Origin: Aspidiotus rigidus
Taxonomy: Eukaryota; Arthropoda; Insecta; Hemiptera; Diaspididae
DNA length: 64,000 nucleotides
NCBI GenBank assembly: GCA_035079385.1
Contig: JAVHKY010000052.1
Location: 2,604,001-2,668,000, forward strand
Reading direction: 5' to 3'
Positions 13,383 to 23,029 of the stretch are shown here, piece by piece; position 1 is the stretch's first letter, and the number at the start of each line of letters is the position of its first letter. The notes under the pieces were generated by a model that saw only the letters and a list, made by a program, of their open reading frames with translations, was not told where the DNA came from and did no database searches. The position numbers were made by a program, and so were the translations under genes.

Positions 13383-14524
13383 TGTCGCAGCCCTTTTGTA
13401 AATTTAGCCCACTTTGCAAAAATCCTAGCCCGTTTACATAACGCCGCCTTTTTGTAAAAAAAAATTGCGATCTCAATCAGAATGAAAATTTTTAGACTTT
13501 TCGTTCTGAGGCTGCCACTCTCTAGCCTTATTGTCGTCGTACCATTTTAACCACAAAGAAGCTAACCTAAACCAGTCGTATTACAAACGGACTAAGACGT
13601 CATAGCCTGTATGTAAATAGTTCAAATTAAGCCAAAATATCTATAATTTTAAGTAACAAAAGTTGTTACATTGTCGTTCCCATTGCATTAATAACGTACA
13701 GGTATTACAATACAAATATCAAAAAATCGTCGAGGAAATTTAAAAAGCAAAAACAAATAATTATTGATAGGTACTCTATTTATTGGAGCATGTCACATTC
13801 GAATGACATCGAGAATTACATTGGAGGTACTCTTAAAACAAGCACATCTTCGAGTCCTACACATACTCTTAGATGCGCGGCACTGGCAATGTTTAAAAAC
13901 TTGACCACCGAACGGGGACTGGCTCGCTGCAGCTTCGCGTAGTGAAATTTTTTCCTCGTGAGGTACTACTTTTGAATATGTAGCCGCAGAGGGTTGGAGT
14001 TCACTGCGTGGGAGCCAATTTTTGATTATACCGGCTTCAGTGCCTATGCTATACACATCATTTCGGCAATCCATAACTATCCCCTCGATATTTCGTACAT
14101 CGAGCGGTCCTCTGTAAACTTTGGGCACGGTCACTGTGACTAAACTTCCATTTTCTAGCGGACTTCACACGAATTATCGTACACGAATAATCGGCAATTG
14201 AGAACGTGAGTAACACCTAATGTACATTTCCTATTCTAAATTTTTTGGAAGCATGCAAAAGCATGATTCATGATACCACTGGTTGACTATTTACATACAG
14301 GCTATGACGTCTTAGTCCGTTTGTAATACGACTGGTTTAGGTTAGCTTCTTTGTGATTAAAATAGTACGACGACAATAAGGCTAGAGAGTGGCAGCCTCA
14401 GAACGAAAAGTCTAAAAATTTTCAGTCTGATTGAGATCGCAATGTTTTTTTCACAAAAAGGTGGCGTTATGTAAACGGGCTAGGATTTTTGCAAAGTGGC
14501 TAAATTTACAAAAGGGCTGCGACA
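13383..14524 (-). mobile_element. Ginger-type DNA transposon, internally deleted, 238-bp terminal inverted repeats
   Basis: The left repeat 13383-13620 and right repeat 14287-14524 are 238 bp each and nearly identical inverted copies. The termini are TGTCGCAGCCC...GGGCTGCGACA, flanked by TATG at 13379-13382 and 14525-14528. TGT...ACA ends with a 4-bp target duplication are retroviral-integrase-like and are known for Ginger elements. The 666-bp interior keeps only the C-terminal end of the transposase (separate entry), so the copy is non-autonomous. Confidence 0.85.
13793..14164 (-). pseudogene. C-terminal remnant of Ginger/KRBA2-like integrase-transposase with Cys-rich tail
   Basis: An open frame of about 113-123 codons starts inside a longer reading; upstream in frame is ENGSLVTVTVPKVYRGP. 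It carries VYRGPLDVRNIEG, then YSIGTEAGIIKNWL, then SLREAAASQSPFGGQ. A Cys-rich tail follows (C-x-C, then C-x5-C-x-C). This order matches the C-terminus of the integrase-like proteins related to KRBA2 and Ginger elements, where the tail is CNC...CKTxRCxCKKA. The catalytic DDE core is absent, deleted between the inverted repeats. The last Cys/His positions of the family (NSxCH) are disrupted. The location inside the 238-bp inverted repeats supports the assignment. Confidence 0.7.
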
Positions 14525-14832
14525 TATGCACCATATTAATACTTTTGTGCACAAACGTTCTCTGTTGGTATTGGGTCGATTTATATGAAATTGAGAACTA
14601 TTGAAGTTTTATAATAAGTAGTATAGTTATATTCTTTCTGGCGCACTTATGAATTTCTCGAACGCAGGGATCATTTTACCATTTTTTAAAGCAAAATCAA
14701 ACCATTTTCTCATAATTTTTCTTCCAAGATAGTTTGAAAATTTCAGAGTTTTTGTATCATTTCTGCATCAATTTTCTATCTTTTTTCCATAAAATAAATT
14801 TTCTTGTGAGAGCTACATCCATCACTGGTGAA

Positions 14833-15461
14833 TTTTTTTTTTTTTTTTTTTTATTTAATGATATTTTATTTGAGGACTAGCTATACACTATTTACACAAA
14901 ATTTTCACATTTTCAAGACAAGTAATATAGAATTTCAAAAGGCTCTATGATGTAAGTAAAATTCTAAATATCAAAAATGTGGGAACGCCGCAATCTACGA
15001 GTGTGCGTTGACATGTCCAGCAGCTGAATGGCTGCGGTATTAGGATGGTTATAAAGACACTTTATGTACTGGTCTACGTAACAGCGGTAGGTTTCCTCCA
15101 CAGTGTCCATCTCTAGGTCTTCATGGAGCTGCTTATTTGAAATGTACCATGGAGCATCAGTAATTGCTCTAAGCACCTTGTTTTGAAAACGCTGAATTAT
15201 TGCACTATTGCTGGGTTTGGTGGTAACCCATAATGATAGACCATATGTCCACACCAGTTTCAATATGGATTTGTAGATCATTCGCTTACTTGATAGAGCT
15301 AATTTCGAGTATCTACCAAGTAACCTTCTGAACTTCAAATTTAAGCATGAACGTTTTTGTTTGACGTGCTCCGCCCAATTAAGCTGTGAGTCAAGGTGAA
15401 GGCCCAAGTATCTTGCCGAGTTTGCTGTAGGAATATGACGATCTTCCCAATACAGTGGCAT
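14833..15461 (-). pseudogene. Jockey-clade LINE, 3' segment with poly(A) (sense part of a twin-primed insertion)
   Basis: The minus strand runs from MPLYWEDRH near 15461 through ARYLGLHLDSQLNWAEHVK and VWTYGLSLW to a stop at 14964. This is the conserved region after the RT palm in Jockey-type ORF2 (thumb and C-terminal part). A short 3' UTR and a 20-nt poly(A) follow (poly-T at 14833-14852). On the 3' side it abuts CACTGGTGAA (14823-14832). At its 5' end it meets upstream ORF2 sequence of the same element in inverted orientation (15462-16622). Confidence 0.85.
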
Positions 15462-16622
15462 ACAAACCAAACTAGTACTTGCTGAGTACAATAATGAACT
15501 GTTCCAACAGTATCTATCATCACTCACACCTCACAAAGATGGAGAATACTCCTTATGGAGAGCCTGCAGGCAAATAACCAAACCAGCCTTCACAAATTTT
15601 CCACTCAAAAATGAAGATAATAATTGGGTCCGTGATAATCTAAGTAAAGCGCAATTATTTGCCTCAAGCCTGGAAGCAGTGTTCAAACCAAATAACATCG
15701 TCTCTGACGTCAATCCATACGTCACCCTAAATGGGTCCGACGTAATAAAACATACTTCACCAAGAGAAGTAGCTGAGGCTATCGATAATCTCAAAGTTAA
15801 AAAAGCACCAGGCCCTGACAGAGTAAATGCTGACATGCTAAAAAACCTGTCAAAAAAAGGCATTGTTTACCTGACAAAGCTTATCAATGTCGCATTGAGA
15901 CTCAAATATGTGCCAAAAGAGTGGAAATTGGCGGATGTCATCATGATTCTGAAACCCGGTAAACCCCCTGATGCTGCATCATCGTATCGCCCAATTTCTC
16001 TTCTCTCAATTACCTCAAAAGTTTTTGAGCGTATCTTGCTGTCAAGAATCAAGTCCCACGTCGATAAGTACAATCTTCTTCCTGAAGAACAATTTGGATT
16101 CCGTGAGAAACACAGCTCCGTCGAACAAGCTCATCGCTTGGCCAATCATATCGTGCAAGCGCTTGAAAATAAACAATACTGTCCCACAGTCTTCTTAAAT
16201 GTTGCAAATGCCTTTGATCGCGTTTGGCACAAAGGCTTGATCTACAAGCTTGCGAAAATTCTACCATCAGCATTCTGTGTGATAATTAAATCATACCTTA
16301 AGGACAGGTTTTTCCGGGTTAAAATCGGCTCCGATTACTCAGACTACAAGCGTTCAGAGGCCGGTGTTCCACAAGGCAGTATTTTGGGACCCACCTTATA
16401 TCCTCTTCACTCACGACATACCTCGAGACTCGGAAGTCACTGTTGCGGTATTCGCTGACGACACAGCTGTCTCTGCTAACCACAAGAACTATGAACTGGC
16501 TGCAACTCAACTGCAGCATTCAATAAATAACATATGCAAATGGGCCAGCAAATGGAAGATTGCAGTAAATAATAATAAGTCGGTTCATGTAGACTTCGCG
16601 CTACGGCACCACGGATACATGC
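15462..16622 (+). pseudogene. Jockey-clade LINE reverse transcriptase, inverted 5' segment
   Basis: The plus strand carries the upstream ORF2 part. It begins near YLSSLTPHKDGEYSLWRA, then KKAPGPDRVNADML, then SSYRPISLLSITSKVFERIL. The RT A-box (VFLNVANAFDRVWH) has Asn where the family has the first catalytic Asp (LDVAKAFD). Next come AGVPQGSILGPTL and, after a frame change near 16395, AVFADDTAVSA with the FADD active site. The reading ends at YMPL (about 16620), exactly where the minus-strand segment resumes. The following CACTCGTGAA (16623-16632) pairs with CACTGGTGAA at 14823-14832 as a 10-bp target duplication with one mismatch. Confidence 0.85.
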
Positions 16623-17165
16623 CACTCGTGAAATATAAGAAATTTCCTTCTGGCGCACTTACTCATTTCTCTAACACAGAGCACAATTTACTCATTTTTC
16701 AACCTCTCCAAAAATCCTAGAAATTTCCCCAATTTTTATAATAAATATATCGCTGTTTTTGAACTAAATATGAATCAATTCACCCTATTTTCTTCCTACT
16801 CAGTTTGAAAAATTTTCATCTTTTTCGTATCATTTCTACATCAGTTTTCTATCATTTTACTAAAAATAAATCTCTATTGTGAGAGCTACTTTCCAATACT
16901 TACTCACAAAAATGCAAAAAATTCAAATTTTTCATTTGGGCGCACTTGCTGATTGTTCTAACGCAGAGAACAATTTTCTCATTTTTCAAGGTTCCCCAAA
17001 AAATCCTAGAAATCATCCAATTTTTATACCAAATATTCGGCTGTTTTTGAAGCAAATATGAATTATTTCACCCTTCTTCCCTGTTAGTTCGAAATTTGAG
17101 AGTTTTTGTATCATTTCTATATCAATTTTCTATCTTTTTACCACAAATAATTCTCTCTCGAAAAT

Positions 17166-18013
17166 ATGATTACTAAAGAAACGTTGAAGTTTGTTGAGTT
17201 TGGAAACCACTAACCCTACCCGTACTAAAAGGAACTATAGATCGGAAGCTAATAAGAAATGAGACCTTGTTATCGGAGTTACTTTTTCCGCAAATTACAG
17301 TTATGATCTACAGTTTTTAAGGTACGGTAGTACGTAGTACGACGACATAATTTCCATAAGAATTTGATAGAGATAATCGTAGATACAGTAGGATGAATAA
17401 CCAAAGGAGTCAAAAAAATTACACTAGCGTCACTATCCAACTGGTACTGCTGACAACGCCATTCCAGAACAGTCATCTAAGTGTAATAACACTTTTTGTG
17501 ATTTGAGCCAGCTGAGATTCTGAAATACACAATACATTTACATTATTAGCTTTTGTAGTCTAGATATCTCTACATTCAGCATACCTACAGTAAACAATGC
17601 AATGTCATACGTTGTCTATCGCGTCAATGGCGGCAAAGAAATCATCAAATTCAACGATGAAGCTATCTACCAAGTTACCTGTACCTTTTTTAAAATCCAC
17701 CTATGTCGGTGTTCGAGTGGGAAAGAACTGGAAATAAATTAGGTAGTTAAGTTTCATAAGTTAATTAAGTACTATTAAGTACATATTTATAAATCAAACA
17801 ACTGGATACTAGGTACTGCGATATGCATAAAAAATGAAAATCAATGATGACTACGTACGTTAAATACATCTTTGTCACCATTGCTACATTTGCCATGGAA
17901 ATTGCCCTTGCTGGGTGAAATCATAAGACATTTCAAATGATTCAGACCTGCAATTAAAGTTTGAACCGCATATATGAATTCCAAATCGAAAAACTATTAT
18001 ACTCGTGTACTTA
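17166..18013. other. No gene recognised
   Basis: AT-rich sequence with one short minus-strand ORF (about 65 codons) and no recognisable motif. No repeat ends were seen. Confidence 0.45.
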
Positions 18014-18015
18014 TA

Positions 18016-18591
18016 CAGTAAAACCTCGTTAACTCGAGCTCCGATATTTCAGAATCCCCGTTAACTCGAAGGAAATTTTATTCTCTTGAAGTCTCCATAA
18101 GACCTAATATTATTTTAGACTCCACATCTCAAAGTACTTCCAACGCAATACTCTATATTTCCAATTCAAATCTCTCGAAAAGAGGAACCATGTATGTAAA
18201 TTGGGTACTTATTTGCAACTTTTTCTAAGGTAGGCCTACTTTACTCTTTCCTTAGTTGACTAATTTTAGGTTTTGACTTGTCACTTCACATACATTATTC
18301 ATCATAAAATTGGTCATGATGTGCATTAATAAATACCTAGATACCAAAGTTATCATTGTAGCTGAAGCTGTGTTGTCGTTAAACGATGAGTCTTGAAAGA
18401 AAGTGTAATAGCTTCATAGTTGAAGAGAAGAAACTTGCGTTGGAAGCTGTCAATCGTGGGGACAAGAGGAAAAAAATCGATACAGGTATCTCAAATTTTT
18501 CTGCAGTTATCTTGAACTTTTTTAACTCAAAAATACAATATCTCGAACAAAAACTCATTCCCTTCAGCTTCCAGTTAACGAGGTTTTACAG
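18016..18591 (+). mobile_element. Pogo/Tigger-type DNA element, internally deleted
   Basis: The left tip CAGTAAAACCTCGTTAAC and right tip GTTAACGAGGTTTTACAG are near-perfect inverted repeats (one inner base pair differs), each bordered by TA. CAGTnAAACC tips with a TA duplication are typical of pogo elements. Inside, from 18386, an ORF starts MSLERKCNSFIVEEKKLALE and continues to KKIDT. This resembles the first helix-turn-helix of pogo/CENP-B transposases and is followed directly by an AG-GTATCT splice-donor-like sequence. The rest of the transposase is missing. Confidence 0.75.
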
Positions 18592-18642
18592 TATTGTATT
18601 GTATTGTATTGTATTGTATTGTATTGTATCGTATTGTATTTG
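18591..18642. repeat. (ATTGT)n pentanucleotide microsatellite
   Basis: About nine copies of ATTGT (one reads ATCGT) start immediately at the right tip of the pogo-type element. An open minus-strand frame runs through them, but that is a consequence of the repeat having no stops. Confidence 0.9.
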
Positions 18643-18737
18643 TGAGCATCCCCCTGAAGGGGGTTAGCTCCTCGACGAATATAACAATGACAACGTACAA
18701 AATGCATGCAGTACTGAGCTAGGTATAGGAGGTATAC

Positions 18738-19196
18738 CTGAAACAATACTGCTTTGGGTTGAGGTAGCACAATTGTTGTAAATTTGGGCCATTCTAATTC
18801 GAGTGAAATTATTTCAATTGCTTTTTCGTATTTTGCATCTCGAGGAATACCTAACGTGTCTAAAATTCGCATTCTTTCTTTAACGTTTTTCTGATTTCGA
18901 AGGATATCAAGTATGTTTCTATCAACCGTAGAGTGAGGTGTTTCTGAAAGGTCTCCATAAATTTTTTGAAGCGCGCGAGCGAAAGTATTTATAGCTTCTT
19001 CTTTACTCAATCCAGTATAATGGCTGAGAACGTCCTTGAGAATCTGATCAGCTCTTGGATCACCCGATTTTAATATTATGACCCAGCGATGGAAACGACC
19101 GAGTTTATTTTTAAAATTACCCCGCAGAAGTTTTTCTTCAAGATATTCGATTTGGCTGCGGACTACTAAAATATCTCTATATTTTTCGTTTGCTCT
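18738..19196 (-). CDS. Candidate internal exon of an unidentified protein-coding gene
   Basis: On the minus strand an open frame of 153 codons is bounded upstream by a splice-acceptor-like AATATTTACAG ending at 19197 and downstream by a TTTCAG/GTATAC donor at 18738/18737. Both borders fall in phase 0. The residues include KYRDILVVRSQIEYLEEKLL, LGRFHRWVIILKSGDPRAD, a charged helical stretch KEEAINTFARALQKIYG, and ERMRILDTLGIP. I do not recognise the family. The even amino-acid use and lack of stops across 459 bp of AT-rich DNA argue for real coding. It could be a host exon or a domesticated or viral gene piece. No neighbouring exon was found, and a pogo-type element and a microsatellite lie just downstream. 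Confidence 0.5.
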
Positions 19197-19837
19197 CTGT
19201 AAATATTCAGAATATCATAAATTTTTCTGCTCAAATACAACATCCACTTGAATATGAGGATACAAAATCAGATGTATTTCACGTCGAACAGAAAATACTT
19301 ACGAAAAGACAAAAGAAAACTAGACTCACATCTATCACATAAAAAACGCCTAGCCACACCCAAAAATTTTCTTCAAAGACAAAATACCGTATGTAGGGTT
19401 AAAGTAATTTACTGCAATTTGATGAATTTACTCACTCTATTTTACGGTCCTGAATGCTTTGACGAATAGAAAAAGATGAAAAATCCGAGAAAAATAGGCT
19501 CGCAGCTATAAAATAGGCTACACCTATAACCACACAACCAAACATTCTCTTCAAAGGCAAAATACACCATTTTCGCTTGATTGAAAAAATCTCGCACAAA
19601 TTCTGAATACTATATCCACTGAAATGATTCTATTGTCCTAAATTTTTCCTTTTATTTCTTTAACTTACATTGCAGTGTTTGTCGAAATGCACAAAAATTA
19701 CGACTTTCTTTTCTGTTTCTCACCCAATTAGCTTTCTAGACTAGTCTGCTCAGGTACACAGAAATGATGGTGCCTTTCCACCTTTTCTCCCCATCATGAT
19801 GATATCAATCATCGCACGAATAAGAAGTAAAAAGTAT

Positions 19838-19879
19838 TCAGCTAATTCATGATTGATTAGAGTCTAATCAATCATGAAT
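19838..19879. repeat. Perfect short palindrome
   Basis: CTAATTCATGATTGATTAG and its exact reverse complement are separated by about 3 nt. It could form a 19-20-bp cruciform or hairpin. No TA or other duplication defines an insertion. Confidence 0.75.
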
Positions 19880-20074
19880 TAGGTAGCCTAATCACTAGAC
19901 GAATGTAAACGTCGCGAGGGAAATTTTTCAAGAGTTTCAGCCAGGTGCTTTTTCGTTTAGTGATGCCTGGATGAAAATCCACTTCAGTTTTCTTCTTCTC
20001 AAGTATTTGTCTTCTTAATCGCGTCATCGGCTGCAGGTTGAATCAACGTTAAATTTTCTTTCGATTTTGGTTAC

Positions 20075-20527
20075 GTGATACGAAAATCAGATTACCAAAA
20101 CTCGACTAAAGATGAAAAAAAAAAAGAAAAAGATACGGTAGATATCGTTCTCGAGCGTTATCATGACCTACCAAATCGAAGACATCTTGAAAGCCTGTAC
20201 ACGTATATATTCAAGAGAGAAAAAATTGTTTTAATTTCGAAAAACCTTACCACATCCACGAAAATGGTTCTACCCTCAAAAATTTCCACTGTCATTCCTT
20301 CTTACACTGCAGTGTCTGTCGAAATGCACGAAGTTAAAAAAGCAGGAGGTCAATTAAAGAGATTATCTCATGCTAATAATCAAGTAATGAAACAGAAAGA
20401 TAATATAATTGAAGAAAATAATGAAACAATGAAACAATTAAATAAAGAACTAGAAGAAATGAAAAAAGAATTAAGTGAAAAGGGTAAAAAACAAGTACAA
20501 TCTATGCAACTAAAAAATAAAAAATAA
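20075..20527 (+). CDS. Hypothetical ORF with Lys/Glu coiled coil
   Basis: This is a 150-codon frame. Its second half (residues about 75-150) is a strongly charged predicted coiled coil (MKQLNKELEEMKKELSEKG). The segment around residues 73-85 (TAVSVEMHEV) lies in a 30-bp stretch that is also present at about 19668-19698, so the 5' part may be a repeat rather than coding. It stands just upstream of the protein-primed polymerase remnant and shares its AT-rich codon use. It may be an accessory gene of that element, or a decayed piece. No known family was recognised. Confidence 0.35.
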   Translation: MIRKSDYQNSTKDEKKKEKDTVDIVLERYHDLPNRRHLESLYTYIFKREKIVLISKNLTTSTKMVLPSKISTVIPSYTAVSVEMHEVKKAGGQLKRLSHANNQVMKQKDNIIEENNETMKQLNKELEEMKKELSEKGKKQVQSMQLKNKK

Positions 20528-20535
20528 TAATTGAC

Positions 20536-20793
20536 TTGAAAAATCAAATTGTTGTAACCCCAATGAATTTTGGAAAAGCTAAGGCAAATAGTGTTGCAGA
20601 ATTTACTGAAAATTTAGGACTTTGTTTTTCTGATTTTAATATTGAAGATGGATATATTAACATTGATGAATCTCAAATAATTGTAAATGGAAAATATATT
20701 AACAAAAAGAAGAAAGAAATTGGATTGAATGGAAGAGATGCACCAAGAGGAATTAAAGATAACGATGAGATAATTATTAAAAATAAGAAATAA
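20536..20793 (+). CDS. Small hypothetical ORF in the polymerase-element remnant
   Basis: An 85-codon AT-rich frame lies 9 nt after the preceding stop. It is rich in Asn/Lys/Ile and ends in a Lys-rich tail, with no recognised domain. The compact spacing and codon use match the polymerase remnant downstream, so I infer it belongs to the same former element. The start could lie a few codons later (MNFGKAK). Confidence 0.35.
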   Translation: MKNQIVVTPMNFGKAKANSVAEFTENLGLCFSDFNIEDGYINIDESQIIVNGKYINKKKKEIGLNGRDAPRGIKDNDEIIIKNKK

Positions 20794-20978
20794 TAAATTT
20801 GGTTCTATTTTTGTAAGGTATATTGGAACGTTTTATTTCTTGGAAGGTTATTAGGTCTTGGAAGGTTTTAGACATAATTTGAACATATTTTGAGAAGATT
20901 TTAGACATAATTTGGACAGGTTTTGAGAAGGTTTCTGACATATCATTGTCTAAAAAATTTTTATTAATAAAAATTTTC

Positions 20979-20989
20979 TATATAAATAA
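20979..20989 (+). promoter_or_regulatory. TATA-like motif CTATATAAATA, copy 1
   Basis: This is an exact 11-mer preceded by an AAAATTTT-type run, a few bases upstream of a Lys-rich ATG. The same 11-mer in the same context recurs exactly 380 bp downstream at 21359-21369. It may be a promoter element of the former polymerase-bearing element, but AT-rich context makes chance occurrence possible. Confidence 0.35.
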
Positions 20990-21100
20990 AAAGAATGAAT
21001 CTACGTCTAAGAAAATTATTTCAATTTGTAAAACAATACCAAATGTTTCATCTACTGATGTTTCAGCTATTGAAGCTGGTGAAGTTCATCTGTGTAAAAA

Positions 21101-21322
21101 ATGTATGAAATTAAAAAAAGTAATGACTTTGGAAAAAATCAATATTGGTGTGAAGAATGCAAAAATTTAATAATGAAAAAACATAATGATGAATTAAAAT
21201 TAGTTGACAAAGTGTGTGAGTGTTGGAGGAGAATAAATATAAGAAGTTATAATACTCATCTAAAATCAAAACTTCATAAAAGAAGATTAGATATGGTAAA
21301 AGAAAACAAATTCATACTGTAG
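21101..21322 (+). pseudogene. Zinc-finger-like small ORF, likely N-terminal part of the polymerase element
   Basis: A 73-codon frame has Cys pairs (YWCEEC, then VCECW) followed by a C2H2-like tail (HLKSKLHKRR). The overlapping frame just upstream carries another Cys pair (HLCKKC) in register after a one-base shift, so the reading appears frameshifted near 21110. Such Cys/His modules precede protein-primed polymerases in several invertebrate elements. The assignment is inferred from position. Confidence 0.4.
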
Positions 21323-21358
21323 CCTCATGAAAAATAATTTTGTTATAAAATTTTTTCC

Positions 21359-21369
21359 TATATAAATAA
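21359..21369 (+). promoter_or_regulatory. TATA-like motif CTATATAAATA, copy 2
   Basis: This is identical to the motif at 20979-20989 and again follows an AAAATTTT-type run. It lies about 70 nt upstream of an ATG at 21439. Confidence 0.35.
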
Positions 21370-21639
21370 GTAGTGAAAAAACTTCTATAGATACAAAAAT
21401 GATTACTACAAATCAGATTGTGATAAGTGTTATAAAAAATGAGAGTGGGAAAAGAAATACAAGTATTACTCAATGGATTCACTCAGTTTTTCAACGTGCA
21501 TAGTTTCTATACAAATAAAACTACAAAGCAAATAGAAAACTATTTAGGAAAATGTAGAATTTGTATAGTTTTTAGAGGAAGAGAAGTAGTTGAAAAATTG
21601 AATAAATTATATTCTATATATTATTACAAAAATTAACTC

Positions 21640-23018
21640 AATCCAGATTACCTCAACCAAATATATTTCAAATTACTTTTACATTAACAAAGGAAGAAAT
21701 AAATAGATGGCTTACAGGAACTCCATTCAAGTTTGATGATGATATATTTAGGTCAAGTAAGGAGAATGATTTGAAAATTAGACCTAGATTTGTAGATGAG
21801 AATTTTAGTAGCAGACATACACAATTTGAAATTCAGAATGAATGGGGAATACAAGACTTGGAAGAGTTTTCAGATTTTATGAAAAAACCTACTTTTGGAC
21901 TTCTTAAAAAATGGATACATTTACATGATGGAATCAGAGCTAATTTCTGTGTAACTGCACTTTATGAAAGGAGAGGTCCTACAGTTATTGAGACTAATCA
22001 AATGTATTTACAAACCGAAAATTATACATTTCTTCGTGAATCTAACTTGAATGAGATGTACAATAACATTACTGATCATATAATAGAAAGACATGAAAAT
22101 ATACAAGATAATTTAGAGGGTATAGGTAGTCAATGGGTTTTATTATCAATTGGTAGCTTCAGAATTAATATAAATAGGTATGATCCACTCAGAGCTGGTT
22201 CTTACATTGAACTTCCCCAAATTCTAGCAAGTTAGAAAGCTATCATAAATGTTAAAAATGAAAATGATAATAAATGTTCTTTATGGTCTATTTTAGCTGG
22301 TCTGTTCCCAGTTGATAAAGATCCACAAAGAGTAGCTAAATATAAAAAATATGAGCACATATTTGATAAGGCTTTAGAAGGAATTGAAATAATAATCAAT
22401 TTGTAAATAGGGTAATCTTAATTTAATTGAAGGAGGATTATCAATCAATATAATTATATCATCATAATAGTAGTAATTAAGTAACTATAAAATTCAACCT
22501 TTATCAGATATAACAAAGAATGAAAAGAAAAAACATATTGACTTACTATTTTTAAAGGAAAAAGAAAAGACTCATTATTGTCTCATCAAAGATTTATGGA
22601 AATTAGTTGGAAGACAGGTTTTCAAAGATCATAAAAAGGATATATTTTTGTAAAATGTGTTTGAACAGTTTTTCTTGTGAAAAGGAATTATCTGAACATA
22701 AAAATTATAGCGGATTAAATAAACCTGTTAAAGTAATTCTACCTAATAAAGCAGATAATATTGTTGAATTTATAAAATATAATCATTCAATGAGAGTACC
22801 ATTTGCTATATATGCTAATTTTGAAAGTCTTATAAGAAAGCTTAATAAAATGAAGCAAATGAATGAAAAGATGGAAAAATTATCTAAAAAATTAAATAAG
22901 ACAAAAGAAGAAGTTGAGAAATATGAATCTTATACAATAAAGCTTCAAAAACATTTTCTAATTAGTTTTGTCTATTATATTAAGTATGCTAATTCTTATG
23001 AGTCTCCATATTTTTTTT
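21640..23018 (+). pseudogene. Protein-primed family-B DNA polymerase, N-terminal and exonuclease part (Polinton/adintovirus-like remnant)
   Basis: A decayed reading covers the N-terminal region and start of the exonuclease domain of a DNA_pol_B_2-type polymerase. It shows RPRFVDENFSSRHTQFEI, then SIGSFRININRYDPLRAGSY. After an in-frame TAG at 22233 come KCSLWSILAGLFP and RVAKYKKYEH; after further breaks, HYCLIKDLWKLVGRQ and a Cys-x2-Cys finger (FCKMCLNSF). The last part is NHSMRVPFAIYANFES. The family has Asp in this Exo I motif (DFE); here it is Asn. Palm motifs (SLYP, DTD) are absent. Such polymerases replicate linear elements from a terminal protein. At least four breaks show it is dead. 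Confidence 0.7.
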
Positions 23019-23029
23019 AAGTTAATAAA

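Larger units (their letters stand above)
14625..17165 (+). repeat. Roughly 280-bp repeat family, tandem copies, split by a LINE insertion
   Basis: Copies start near TGGCGCACTT and run through TTTCTCTAACGCAGAG, AAATCCTAGAAAT, TTTGTATCATTTCT and GTGAGAGCTAC. They lie at about 14625-14832, 16633-16905 and 16925-17165. The first two are the two halves of one unit separated by the Jockey insertion. Two inverted copies lie at about 24095-24480. There is no coding capacity. This could be a satellite or part of a larger non-autonomous element. Confidence 0.8.

Noticed and set aside
18564..18737. Continuation of the minus-strand ORF of the candidate exon into the ATTGT repeat
   Set aside because: A splice donor at 18737 and the microsatellite explain the open tail; the coding-like part ends at 18738.
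19668..20330. 30-bp direct repeat containing TGTCGAAATGCAC at about 19680 and 20315, considered as duplicated exon starts
   Set aside because: The stretch is too short, and no open frame follows the first copy. It is kept only as a caution for the ORF at 20075.
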